Of a stretch of DNA of 64,000 bases, positions 21,501 through 34,600 are shown piece by piece. This DNA is from Auanema rhodensis (Eukaryota > Nematoda > Chromadorea > Rhabditida > Rhabditidae): assembly GCA_964057225.1 (NCBI GenBank), contig OZ059900.1:13779638-13843637 (forward strand), read 5' to 3'. How positions within the stretch are numbered: position 1 is the stretch's first letter; every line of letters starts with the position of its first letter. The notes beneath the pieces are model-generated. The model was not told where the DNA came from. It was given only the letters and a program-made list of their open reading frames with translations, and searched no databases. Made by a program: the position numbers and the translations under genes.

Positions 21501-22965
21501 CATATACGAGCAGCTCTCTCAGAATCCCTTACTATTCTCACAGCTCTGAACCTTCTAGTATGATCCAACTATCTCTCCTCTATAGTTGTCTCATATCCGA
21601 TCCCATATACGAGCAGCTCTCTCAGAATCCCTTACTATTCTTTCAGGTCTATGCTCTCTAGTATGATCATACTATTTCTCCTCTATACTGGTCCAGCATC
21701 AGATCCCATACACGAGCATCTCTCTCAGAATCCCTTACTATTCTTTCAGGTCTATGCCCTCAAGTATAATCCAACTCTTTCTCTTCTATAGTCGTCTGGC
21801 ATGAACATCTCTCCTATTTTACCGCACTCTTCTCACAGCTCTGAACCCTCTAGTATGATCCAACTATCTCTCCTCTATAGTGGTCCAGCACCAGATCCCA
21901 TATATGAACATCTACCTCAGAGTCCCTCACTATTCTTTCAGCTCTGAACCCTCTAGTCTGATCCAACTATTTCTCCTCTATAGTTGTCTCATATCCGATC
22001 CCATATACGAGCAGCTCTCTCAGAATCCCTTACTATTCTTTCAGGTCTATGCCCTCTAGTATGATCATACTATTTCTCCTCTATAGTGGTCCAGCATCAG
22101 ATCCCATACACGAGCATCTCTCTCAGAATCCCTTACTATTCTTTCAGGTCTATGCCCTCAAGTATAATCCAACTCTTTCTCTTCTATAGTCGTCTGGCAT
22201 GAACATCTCTCCTATTTTACCGCACTCTTCTCACAGCTCTGAACCCTCTAGTATGATCCAACTATCTCTCCTCTATAGTGGTCCAGCACCAGATCCCATA
22301 TATGAACATCTATCTCAGAGTCCCTCACTATTCTTTCAGCTCTGAACCCTCTAGTCTGATCCAACTATTTCTCCTCTATAGTCGTCTGGCATGAACATCT
22401 CTCCAATGTTCCCGCACTCTTCTCACTGCTCTAAACCCTCTAGTATGATCTAACTATTTTTCCTAGATAGTGGTCCAAAAGCCGATCCCATATATGAACA
22501 TCTCTCTCAGATTCCCTCGCTCTTCTCTGAGCTCTAAACCGTTTAGTATGATCCAGCTTTTTCTCTTCTATATCATCTGGCATAAGAACCCATGTATGAT
22601 CATCTCTCTTAGTGTCCCTCATTTTTCTCTGAGCTCTCAACCCTCTAGTATGATTAAAGTCTTTCTCTGTTCGTCTAGCATCAAATTCCATGTACTAACA
22701 TCTCTCTCTGATTCTCTCGTCTTCTTTCAGGTCTCAACCCTCTAGTATGATTCAAAACTTTCTCTGTTCTATTGTCGTCCAGCATGAGATCCCATATAGA
22801 AACATCTCTCCTATGTTCGCTCACACTTCTTTCAGTCCTAAACCCTCTAAGATGATTCTGCTGTTTCTATTCTATAGTCGGCTAGCCTTAGAATCAATAT
22901 AGGATCATCTGTCTTAGGTTCCCCCATCTTTTCTTCTACTATAAGCTCTGCAGTATGTTTCCGCT
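18526..22965. repeat. Tandem satellite array, 192-bp higher-order unit
   Basis: About 4.4 kb of tandem repeats with one orientation. The landmark CTATAGTCGT recurs at 18761, 18953, 19145, 19337, 19529, 19721, 19913, 20105 and 20297, exactly 192 bp apart each time. Each 192-bp unit holds two diverged monomers. Spacing of the shared CTATAG element shows 103 and 89 bp (for example 20489, 20592, 20695, 20784, 20887). Shared words include TCTCTCAGA, CCCTCTAGT and ATGATC. The centre (about 18750-20400) is nearly identical between copies. After 20400 the order of monomer types varies, and the outer copies (before 18700, after 22480) are strongly diverged, the usual pattern of a satellite homogenised from the middle. 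Pyrimidines dominate the plus strand. I do not recognise the family. Confidence 0.95.
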
Positions 22966-23624
22966 GTTTCACTCAGAAAAAAATATTTAAAAAATCTTTT
23001 CTTGAAACCTCCAGGACAACGTCATTAAGTGTAACCGTTTATTAAAAAATCTGGCATAACTTTATTAATATATATATTTATATATATATTTATGTATAAT
23101 ATTTAGTGGTATTTTTAATATAATATCAAATTAAAAAATAGAATGCATCCTGGGATTTAGAACAAATAGGACAAAATTGTGACAAGCTTGTGAAAAATGA
23201 CAGTTTTTTAAAAGAAATATCTCAGAAAATGTAGCGAATCACCTACAGACTGACTTAGATAAAAGATAGTGCAATAAAATGAGATTACGGAATAGCATAT
23301 GATCATATCTGAACAGAATTCTAAACGCGGGTAGGAAGAACGGTGCTTTGATTTTGATCTCCCTTTTTGATTGTAAAGGACAAACAAGTATATTGATATA
23401 CATAAAATAATAAATGTTAAACAATAAGAATAAAATAATTAAGTTAGGGAAATGAATAAGCTTAACTATATGTTTTTATCACACAAGGTGAATGAAAATA
23501 TGTCCCATCAACTAGCAAGGCTGTTAAGACTGTTGTATGGGTGACTATACGAAAAAAGGTTGTTAGAATCTTCTTTGGAAATGTGCTGATGTCTACAAGC
23601 TAGTGATGATCTATATACGACTGA
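22966..23624. other. Spacer between satellite and taf-3
   Basis: AT-rich sequence with TATA-type runs near 23065-23100. It should hold the taf-3 3' UTR. No coding exon is seen. Confidence 0.5.
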
Positions 23625-26600
23625 CTACTTTTTCTTTTTGTGTGAGTGACTAGCAAAGGACTGATGACGTTTTTCGCCAGTTTTCTTCATCCGTTTTATT
23701 TGACATTTCTGGCAGTACCATTCCATATCTTCTGCAGGTGCCTCATAAATTCCCACACAGTTCCTGAACGAATATATATTAGAATCTTCATCTTGAATTG
23801 AAATTTAAAGCAGTCGTCTAACTAACCAATGAAACCAATTGTCGCAATTGTCGCATCCAATCATTGTGGCATCTTCAGTCCAAGCTACAGAGCAAGCAGG
23901 GCAAATCCAAATCTGAGAATGGAAATGTAAGCTACATTTCTTTTATGCATTACTTACCTCTTCATCGGCACTATCGCCAACATTCGATGTTTTGTCATCA
24001 CTTTGCTTTGATGAAGGTTCTCTTTTTCGGCGCTTTTTCTCTGAAAAAAAAAAGATTTTTTTGGAAAAAAAGATGATCAAACCTGAGTGACAAGTATGAG
24101 GATTAGATTCTTTTCTCAATTTCTTTTTTGAACTTCCATTCAGCTTCTCAGGAGTAGATTTCTTTTTCTCTTCTTCGGGGGTTGCAAGAGTAACTTTTAA
24201 TGAGCTTTTGCTACTTATTGCAGGCGAATTAGACTATAATAAAATGATATAAACTTGAGGAGACGCTATAGCTTACTTCATATTTCACGTTCAAATCAAT
24301 AAAGCTGTTTCGAGAATCTGTTCGTTCAACAGCTTTATTAACTAGTGGTAGTCCTAACTTCAATTTTGGAACCTTTCTTTCTTGCTCGTTGTCCGGCATG
24401 AAAGTACTAGCTGGTTTGTCGTCCCTGAAAAAGAAATATGTTAGAAAAAGGTATGAAAAATGAAATATAAATTCAGAAAATATTCAAGCTAGTATTGAAA
24501 TAGATGTTTGGTTTAGAGTAAGACATTGCATATCAATATACGGCTGAACAGTAATTGACAGGATTGCAATAAATACCATAAAACAAATCATAAAGCAGGA
24601 AAATCTTATCTGGATAATAAACATGTAGAAACAAATAATTCAATATTTTCCTATCTGAAATATATAAATATGACAGTTCGACTGGAAAATACTGACTGGT
24701 TGAAAGATGTATGAGAATAAAAAATGAAGAGAAACCTAGATACGAAAGTAGATGGAAACAGAAAGGATTGTGAAAATTTATGTATATGCATATCAGAGTC
24801 AGCTAACTAGAGCTAATAGGAAAATATAGAGTGTACATAAGGCGGAGAAAACGAGAAAGAGAGCAGAAACGAGGCCGAGAACGAGATAGTAAAGGAGAGA
24901 GAAAAGCGAAAGAGACATATAGACAGAAGATATTCGGCAATACTAGAAGAAGTGCTTTCCTCAAGGCTCTAATAATGGCAATGTACACCCATAAAGATAG
25001 CTAATTAAATTGGTATTTATAAATAAACCGCTTAAAAGCTGAGTTTATTCTAATTACATATATATCAATACATATATATATATATATATATTATACTATA
25101 TATGTTATACTATATAGATATAGTATAATAACTCTTGATTACTATTAAGGTTACTCTGGAGATTTAACCATGGCACAGGCATAATAACTGCAGAAATTAC
25201 TTACGAGAGCTTAATTCGCAGCTTCATATTGGAATCGATAGGAGCCGGTGAGGGCGCATCGGGAGAACATATAATAGGAGATGGCTGAGGATCCGAGAGC
25301 CTAATAGTCAATTTAATCTTATTCTCTGAAAATAAATCAATAGAGGGAGCAATATGATGGGTTCAAATAAATAATTATAATATTTAAAAAAATCTATTTT
25401 TTTTTTAAAATAGGATTTGATATTGAGAAGAAACGCTGAATAAATTTACCTGATATGTCATTAACATTAATATGTCGTTTCTCTTTATGAGAATGACTTC
25501 GTTTACTTTTATGCCGATTCTTCTCTTTACTTTTCTTCTTATCTTTCTCCTTTTCTTTTTTAGACTTTTTCTCTTTTTTATGTTTCTTGTGCTTCTTAGG
25601 TTTTTCCGGCTCTTCAAACATCGCTGGATCAGTAGCGTCAGATAAATTGTTCAAATCCTCATTCTAAAAAGTTAATTTCAACTCAAAAGAAAAAATAGTA
25701 ACTACTTCGCAGTTTGGTGTAATGGGAATATCTGTCAAAGCAAGTGCAACTTTCTCACTAAAGTCTTGCTCCTGCTTCGATCGTTCACCAATATAAGATA
25801 AAGGAGAATAACTAGCAGGAACAATAGCGTCTTCTAAAAATATCGATTTTTATAAAAGATTGAAAATTAATTATTTCGTTCGAATTGAACAAAACATACC
25901 TTGGCAAGGAGATATGCTTTTTAAAACTGGTGATGAAACAGCAGATTCTTCTTTTTCAGATCTCATAGCTCTAGCATGTGGATTACTGATAACTATTTTA
26001 AGCCCATCTGAAACAAGAACAAGCAGAGTCAAGAAAAATTTCAAAAAAAAAGTATGCAGAACTCACTAGAAGAGCTGCTCGAAACCTCCATTCGCATAGG
26101 CGGAGTAGCGTCACGTGCAGTGCGCCTGGCTTGAGCTTCCGCTTCCAAAAGCATCTGGGTGCGTAACTTTTCCTCTAATTCCGCCTGCTCTCGTCGCCCA
26201 TCTATGTCTTCCTGAAATGAAATGAACAATAAATATTGCTTATTAAAACGAGTATTTTACCTTGGAATTTTTAATTATAGGTTGTTCATTATTTACATTT
26301 TCATTACGACGTGTGCGTTCAAGAGAAGAGCTGAAACTCAATATAAAAATAAATTCATACGAAACCGAAAAACAGTACCGATTAGTATTGCTTGGTTTAT
26401 TCGATTTGGGATTTGTTACAGAAGTACTTGCTTCCTCACTTACAAGAAATGAATCATTGGATGATCCAGAATCTATAGAGGATTGGAGAGACCCATTTAA
26501 AGATTTTTTCGAGAAGTTCTTGGAAGGATCTAAAATTAACCAGCCTTAACCTCATCGACTTTCATTGTTGTAACTTACATTCATCATTCACACGTTGAAG

Positions 26601-27952
26601 CAAAGGCATGGGAGATGCATTTTCAGGTTTCTTTGGAACCGGAGTCTAAAAGCAAATGGTAAAACTAGAAAATAGAGAGAAAAAAATAAAAAAGACGGGA
26701 TGAAAAAATCAAACGAAATAGAAAAAAAGATGAATTCACCTGCTGTTGAACGTCCAAGCTTTCCCGTTTGTTACTATTTTTTGGTTTAGTGTTAGTATTA
26801 CTAGTTTTGACTTTCTTAGTATAGTCTCGTTTCTATCAAATAAAATTTATAAAATTCCGAAGAGATATTATAAGTTACCTTCTTTTTTGGATTACACAGT
26901 TTATCAGGTACATCAATGATAGGAGGTGGATCATAATGTTTCTCATTAGTTATTCGTTCTTTCACTATAAAGTTTGTCCGTTAATTGCAAAAATTGTTAA
27001 TAATAACTGACCGGATGAAATCGGAACATCTGGACTCTGATGCCGTTTGATGGGTTTAATTATTCGCTTAGCTAATTTGAGATCAAACGCTGTCATATTG
27101 GCAAAATCGGGAAATTGTGGAGGGGCACTAAATGAAAGTTTACTCTTATGTTCACGTTTCTATTCTTACTTTTTCTTTGTAACAGGCTTAACCGCTAAAT
27201 AATCTTCACCTATAAAAATATTTTTGAAATTTAGAAATAAAATAAAATTTACTTTTTTTTGGCATCCACATACGTGGAAAAAAACTGGGGATATGCTCTG
27301 GACGTGTCTTGAAAAGAATATTTAAATGGCGCATAATGAGTCATTCTTACCAATAACTCATCTTCTGTCGGTGGAGGATAGAAGAAAGGTTGGTTCCTGG
27401 AATGTGATACTGGGAACTGTGGGACCTAAAAAAAACTTTTTTGAATGCTTTGTTGAGTATAGAAGCCTACAGATAGTGTTGGTGTTTTCAAATTTCCTAC
27501 TTGCTCGAGATAATCATATAATTCCACTGTTGAAAACTGCATTTTACGAAACGCTAATGCAAGATCATTAGGAATGAGTTGAGTACGACCAGCTTGAAAA
27601 AAATATATTTACACTATATAACTAATTGGAAATTAGATTAATCTGTTAGTGATAGATTATAAATTTTATATATATATATATTAATCAAAATTAATTAATT
27701 ATAATTCAATTAATATACCATGTTCAGCATAAAATTTGCTTTTACCACATAGCGACACCATAAAGCGACGAGCAATATCAATAATAATGTTCAAAGATTC
27801 CTCATTAATTGCCGAAAAACCTGAGGGAAATAAATGTATGATTAATCCCTGGAGAATGTCGACATACCTATGTTATTCAAAACATTCGACACTGCTATGC
27901 GAAGATGTTCCACTGCGAATTCCTCAGTGGTCAAAAATTCATTCATTGCCAT
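23625..27952 (-). CDS. taf-3: TAF3: TFIID subunit with histone fold and PHD finger
   Basis: TFIID subunit that pairs with TAF10 through a histone fold and reads H3K4me3 through its PHD finger. 22 exons (5' to 3'): 27868-27952, 27719-27820, 27501-27592, 27351-27425, 27253-27307, 27170-27209, 27012-27127, 26879-26964, 26740-26832, 26579-26645, 26379-26529, 26261-26330, 26067-26211, 25900-26007, 25706-25833, 25450-25663, 25205-25325, 24277-24424, 24083-24233, 23958-24040, 23827-23912, 23625-23763; 784 aa. Histone fold at 1-90, including the family-like LALAFRKMQFSTVELYDYLE. It is followed by the conserved PEHIPSFFPRMW segment. The middle is Ser/Lys-rich and disordered, with a KHKK/KEKK basic tract (exon 25450-25663). 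The C-terminal PHD (about 714-760) keeps C-x2-C, MIGCDNCDNWFHW and WYCQKC; Trp and acidic residues of the methyl-lysine pocket are present. The protein ends in a basic HKKKK tail. One intron (24426-25204) is unusually long. Confidence 0.93.
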
Positions 27953-28652
27953 TATGAAATAATTAGCAATTGTGTTATTGCAAACAGTTTTTTTCTCAAA
28001 ACAGGTAGCAATTCAATTCATGGCATAATAATCAAATTCATCTGATATATAGACATAACATAAAACTCTGCAAATAAAAATAATCAAAAAAAAGATTTCA
28101 ATAATTTCATATATATTTTTTTCAATCAACGCAAAAGAGACAAGATGAAATATAAAATATCCCTAATTCTGAATTTACATTCCTGGGAAAATTGTAATTA
28201 TGGATTTTTTTTCGCGTGGGAACAGCGTCATGTCGTGTGAAGAAAAAGTGTACGTGGCGCCGTCCAATATAAAATACGCCCTACTTTAAGAAAGGGTAAT
28301 AAACAGGACGTGGGATATACACGTATACATATGATTGATATAGAATATTTGTATAAACATATACTATACATATATCGATTTTTTTTGTTTCTCTAACTTA
28401 CTATTTCTTTTATCAAACAATTCAAATATTTGTTGAAAAGTTGAAAGAAGTTTGTTAAAATATTTTAAAGTTTTATTATTAACTCATATTTTTATGTTTT
28501 TATTGATTATAAAGAAATATTATAATTTTAGAACAATAGTAAAAGGATCATCTACTAAATTAAAACTTGTGTGTACGAAAAAATTATTCAATAACACAAC
28601 ATAATAGTTAATTATTTATTGATAAATAATTTAGAGGCACATCTTTTTTATT
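27953..28652. other. Upstream region of taf-3
   Basis: Mostly AT-rich, but about 28205-28330 is a GC-richer patch with several CG dinucleotides. It includes a perfect CGTGGGAA (28215-28222), the consensus for CSL/LAG-1 binding, directly after a T-run and CG. This patch is the best candidate for the taf-3 core promoter. The distal part includes the 3' end of the neighbouring minus-strand gene. Confidence 0.45.
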
Positions 28653-31622
28653 TTAGTAGAATAATGCATCATCAGTTATAGCCGATCCAATGGTAACTTC
28701 GTTTGGCTCAACATTCGCGAAAAGACGCTGACTCAGCAACTTGTCGCCCATACCGGCATTTGATGTGTCCCATTGCAAGATATATTGCCTTCTGAAACAA
28801 AAGGTTATAAAACATTAAAAAATTTTCCCATACTTATAGTATGAGTCAGACTCAGTTAGCTGGGTGGTGGCTAAATCTTTCAAATATCGAACAGCTTTTT
28901 CGCAATGGGTATTTCTGCTGTCTGCTGAAATTAGAAAATTGAATATCTTAACAAGAAGAGGGATAACGCTAACCAGGCAAGGAGACACCGCCCAAAGCAA
29001 TGCGTGTACTGAAAGCAAAAATTAATCAAATATCAAAACAAAGGTCAACCTTTGCGTGTAATATGCTTGAATGCCATCGAGAACAAGGTTATGAATATCT
29101 AGATTATCCTTCGGAATGGATTCATTTGGGTATTTAGTGTTCCACTGAAATGATAATTAGTGATATCTACTTTATAATTCGAAAATACAGGTGAAATAAG
29201 TGAAGTAACAGCAGACGTATACATTAAATGCTTTCTTTCAGCACATTTAATAAGCCGGAATGCTTCCAAATAGTCATCTCTGAAGTATGATTCGCAATAA
29301 CTACATAACATGATTTGATTATAAACCTAATTTCGCTTTCCAAAGCAGTATTCACAGATCGTGCTGCGTCTTCTAGCTCATTAGTTGGTAATAAAGCTGG
29401 CCCTTAAACAAAATAATTAAATTTCTGTTTGCATTCTTTTTTTACAGTCTGAAGCTAATTGCAAGAAACTATAACGGAAAACATCGGAACGAATCCAATT
29501 TTTCACTTGCTGTATATCTGCTGTTTGCAATTCACTAATAATTGAAAGAGCAATAGGGTGTTCTTGGTTATCAACTAGAGGCAATGAGTTTAGTTGCTTA
29601 TTTCCTTGATCAATATGTTCTTCAGCATCGAAAAATTCTTCTAGAAGAGGAGATATAACGAAAAAGATAAGTTGTTGACTCACCTTCTCCAAAGATGGTT
29701 GAGTCATCTAAAGTGTCGAAATTTTTCTTTCTCTGATTCATACACCATTGTAGAGTCATTAGCATATCAGATAAACATGCGCAATTTGAAGGTTTATCAG
29801 ATTCACGATATCTTAAAGTTGAATTGAAAATGAATTGTTTCAGTTATTTGATGTTTAGCATACAATAGCAATTCGGTGCAGTGATCATATTTGTCTTCCA
29901 ATAATGATACGAATTTTAACCAATATTTGAAAAATGAAACAGTTTTTTTTCTTTTTTCTAAGTGATTACAGAAAAGAAGTCTCGCCAGACGTAATGATAA
30001 AGACATACAGCTAAGATTTTTTGTAATCAGAGGATACTTCTATAAAAAAAATTTTAAAATTAAAGATCAGTTATTCTGAATGCTTACTTCAATTAGTTTG
30101 GTAACATGTTCATTCATTTTCGTCATAATAACCTCATCGTTATTTTCAAAAATGGAATCAATCTGCTTATTTGTATCTCCCATTAATTCCACAAGTTGGT
30201 TTTCGAGTGATATTTTTGTGTCACTGTCTTCGTCAATAGATAAATCTAAAAATTAATTTATGAAGTAAAGTATATTATATGACGATGCCTTCCACATCTG
30301 GAATCTCATGTATGACCGAGTGCTTCATTAGTTCGTTAAGGAGAGCTTCTGAAAGTTATCACAGATAAAAGAAAATAAAACTGAAAAAAGTTAGTTAAAA
30401 TACCGTGGTCACCATAGATAGAGCTGAACATGAACGAAATTTTCCAAGAAGCCGACGTTTTCATTCTGTCCAAATCGCCAGCCTACATGAAAAAACAACA
30501 TTATAAGCGTATAAGTAAACTTTATACATTATTTTCTCGGATATTATCTTCATTGAAGTTGTTCCAATGCGCGATAAGGTCTATAGCCCTAATACAAGAA
30601 TATAGATTAATAAAAACCACAAAATAACTTACTCTACAACGTTTTTATTGTCATTTTTATCATTAAGAATCTAAGAATAAATATAGATATAAACAAATTC
30701 AAATTAATCTCTAACCTCATATCGATATACCACTTGGGCTGATACCTTAATAATATTATCAAAATCAATCAGCAAATTTTCATTATGTGTTCCGTTTTGT
30801 TGAACCTAAAGCAATATTATACCGGCTGATGGTTATAACTTACATGTTCTCTGAAGAGTTCAGTTAACCCACTTAGAATTCGATGTTTAGCGAAAACATT
30901 CTTTAAACAAACTGTCTAAATATGATTACGTATGTACAAATAAATAAAGATGAACTACATTATAGTTTCTCTGAATGTTACTATTGCACATAATTCCAGT
31001 GTATAGCCTATTAGTCAAGATTCCATGTTGAAAAATTACAGGCACCGACCTATATAAGAAGTTTATTAAGTATTACGTGTTTATATTACCATCCAGAAAG
31101 TAATTGTGCTTGGTTTACTAATGATAATAAATTTGGAATTATTTTAGTATCCATATTCTTATTGTCAAAATCGACAATCCCTAATACGAATTCATTAATA
31201 TTAAACTGAAAATGTTATTAAAGGATGCATGAACTGATGAAAAATACTAACCAAAGTATTAATGTTGTCTATTATAGTGTTTGAATATCCCGTTTCATGA
31301 CTTTTATCAATTTTCTGCTTTACAATTAATTATTATTTGAAGAAACACAGATAATATGTCTACCTTTTCATTTTGAGGATAGTAATATACAAATTCCACT
31401 TGCTCTCCAAGAAGTTCAACGATCTGCTCCTTTTTTGAACAGCCTTCGATACTTGACTATAAATTTATATTAAATCAATTTGATATAACTAAAAAGATTT
31501 ACATCATCATTTCCATCATTTTGAGAATTGTTAGCCCATTCCAAAAAAATAGTTTCTATGGCATTTATGTATTTTTCCTGCTGAGTTACTATAGTGTAGT
31601 CGTCAACCGAAATCAAACTCAT
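28653..31622 (-). CDS. Unrecognised 696-aa protein, probably helical
   Basis: I do not recognise the family. The model has 21 exons: 31503-31622, 31364-31456, 31252-31317, 31090-31205, 30959-31049, 30844-30915, 30716-30805, 30633-30670, 30528-30588, 30404-30482, 30289-30348, 30088-30245, 29864-30039, 29684-29811, 29446-29640, 29327-29402, 29189-29300, 29050-29144, 28974-29008, 28834-28924, 28653-28791. All phases agree, so a real gene is likely. The protein has no signal peptide or TM segment, is Asn/Asp/Glu-rich, and looks like a string of amphipathic helices, as in nuclear-pore or vesicle-tethering scaffolds. That resemblance is only general. The C-terminus carries WDTSNAGMGDKLLSQRLF. One intron (30246-30288) needs a GC donor; no GT in the required phase exists. 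The start is the first in-frame ATG; an AG lies about 25 nt upstream. Confidence 0.75.
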
Positions 31623-34600
31623 TTGAAAATATCAAATGTAGTCCTTAAAACTTAAAATACAATAATAAGTTATTCTCAAAATTGAATATTAAAATTTTTA
31701 TATTTTTATTCCAAAACAGCAGAACATATATTAAGTAAAATGGTGACTAGTGTAGTTGTTTGCTTCTCTGCAAATATTAGTAATAGAGCGCTGTTCAAGC
31801 AATACTACCTATATAATTTTTTTTTGTTTTATCCCTTGTCTAAAACTAATAAACCTTTTGTTTATTATTTAAAAGCTTTTATATTATCCATATGCATTAT
31901 AAATGAAAATTACTGCAAAACATCAGAATTATTATTATTATTCCAAATGTATTAATTTTTTAAGGCATACTAAGCGTGTCGCTAAGCAACATATGTTTTC
32001 ACTCCATTTGCACTCATAATAGATTTAATAATATCTTCATTGTTAACAGTAGTAATTTCACTTTTTTTTTTGGAAAATTAATATATAAAGTATAATATAT
32101 ATGTATATAGGATATTTGCAAAAAAAAATTAAATATAAATAGTTATTCATATCTGCCAAAAAAAATTTTCAAGCATTTGCAGATAACTTCTAGTGGAATA
32201 AATTTCAACAAAAAGCATCTGAATTTTTTTTTAAAACGATTAATTTATTCGAAAGAAATTTTTTTTCCTTAACTTAATGAATTATTCAATATTTTACATA
32301 TATTTTATCTGGGATATAATTCGTATGAAAGCCAAATAAATGCTATCTCAATCTTTTCGAGAAATCTTTTGTCTCAACATCGTTCTATAAAACAATCAGT
32401 TCTAGATTGATGCAACAAAGCTTATTAATTGTTTATTCTTGACCCTGCAAGAGGATATACTTAATCAATAACTGGAGAGCAAGAATTCGTAGAAACTGAA
32501 AATTTAATCTAGCATTTGAGAGCTATGAAAATTCAAATTTTCATTGATGCATTTGGTTTTTTTTTTGTTTTTTTTTTTGAATTCAACTTTTATGTATAAC
32601 ACATTAGAGCAATAAAACTTGTGTGTATAAATCACAGCAGTCTGTTCCAGATTTTCAAACAACTATTTTTTTTGCGCGGGTTACTTTTGAATTCAAATTT
32701 TTCCCATCTCTTTCGCACACTCACAGATTTTTATGATTATTTTCCCAATAACTCATTTGTGAAAACTTCTGCTTCAGTTTCGAATCTAAATTTTAATAAT
32801 TTTTTCTGTGTCACTTTTTTATTTTGCTGGCGTTGAGTTCAAGTTTAACAAATATTTATAAGATTTTCAAATTAATTATGTGTATGTTTATATGACTCTG
32901 AATTATATTTTTCAATTTTTTTTTTGAGTTTTTAAATTCTGATACCAAAATATAAGGTGTTTCTCAAAAGAATACGGATGTCAGATTGTTTTGTGACCTC
33001 ATCTGTTCACTCCACTACTTGAACCTTTTCAATCTGTCTATGCTGCATTGCCTCTTCCTTCTTTTTATTTCTCTCGCTCAATCCATTCATCTGCTGTCTC
33101 TCATTCTTTTTATTTTCACTCTCTCTCTTGTTCAGTTTTTCTTTCAGCTCATCTTAATCTTTGTTTCTCTTCATCTGTCATTATCTTTCTCCCCGCGCAT
33201 CTTTTCTTTTTGCATCTTTTCAACGCAATCTCATTCCTACGCGTTCTCTTGCTCTCTTAGTTTTTCGTATTCTCTCGCCACTCTTTGCACGACAAAAAGA
33301 CATACACTCTTATCCTCCTCACCACTACATCTTTACCAACCAGCAATAGAACATCATTGGCTTAACTGCAATTTTTCTTTCTCATCTCTATCTTGTTTTA
33401 AATACTGTCTGCAGGCTATGTATCTAGTTAACAAAGCTATTTATATACTTGTATATTAATATAAATATATATATATAATTATATGTTTATACTTTTAGAG
33501 AAAAAGAGAGAGTGAGATTGTCTAACTTATATTTTTTTAGCTTGAGTAAATAGGTTAAAAAAATCTAATGAGTTGAAAAAAAGCATTTAAAAACACTAAA
33601 TGCATTTCAATATTAGCTGCAACACAGATATTCCTAATCAAGTTCAGTTAAGTTGCTGACTTGTTGTACAATTCGTTTTTTGTTTTTAATTTTTATATAT
33701 TCTTTTGTTGAAATCATACAACTCTACATGCTTTACAATTTGTGTGCTTTATATCTAGATCATACTCATTCTCTCATCATCACTCATTTCCTTTTGGTAT
33801 AAATTGTTGTAAAGTAAACCTTTTCACTCTATATGTCATGTCAATACTACTATGATCATTGTCTCTTGCATTCTTCTCTGTTCGCACGAAACTACTGTGC
33901 TTCGTTCGTACCTCAATAGCAAATCTTTTTGGTTAGAATATGTCGCCTTTAGCACAACTCCTGTCAAACAATGCCGCTTGCGCGGGGCTATTATCTCACA
34001 GTTCCTTTATATTGATTCATTCAAACATTTCTTTACCCAAGCAATCGAAACCGTATTTCCTTGCGTTTAATTTTAATTTTTTTTATTTTCAATTCGTAAT
34101 TTAACAAAAGTTGAGCGAAAATATATTAATGAACATTAATTCTTATTTTGTTATGCCCTATTCAGTATTTTCCATTTTTATGTTACAATTTTTCTAAAAC
34201 TAGTCCACTACTCTATACACATGTGTATGTAGATGTAGATGAGAGTATATATAAGAAACTCTTACTGTCTTTTGTCCGGAATACTCCAATTTTACTTTTG
34301 GTTTTCCTATTAGTACCTTGCGACGTCTTTTATCCTGATTATGCCCTACATTCAACAGAGAGAAGGTGGAGAGGGGGGACAGAAGATTTTGAAAGTTTTT
34401 TCACAGCGGCCAAATTGCTATGGCCAAAAATAGTCAATAACATGTCATTGCCCTGCTGAGAAACCTTTGCCCGTAGCTTGTCTTATCTATTCCGCAGTCT
34501 ACAATCTTTTCACTTTCTGTTTCTTTCTTTTCCGTCTTTTATATCTCATACATATGCCCCTTTCTGTTTCTATTTATGTTAATTATGATTCAAATTTTTT

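Noticed and set aside
22440-22691. Minus-strand frame of 83 codons rich in Arg with repeated HTRGLRAQR-like words
   Set aside because: It runs through diverged satellite monomers. The same frame in the homogenised copies is closed by stops (TAC TAG and CTA TAG contexts), so it is a repeat by-product.
25394-25449. Continuation of the lysine-rich taf-3 frame beyond 25450
   Set aside because: A GTAAAT donor at 25449 and the phase of the next exon show that the frame ends at the splice site; the extension is intron.
32986-33459. Plus-strand frame of 157 codons, hydrophobic and Ser/Leu-rich
   Set aside because: It is produced by a pyrimidine-rich stretch; no family resemblance, no splice-site context, biased composition in all frames.
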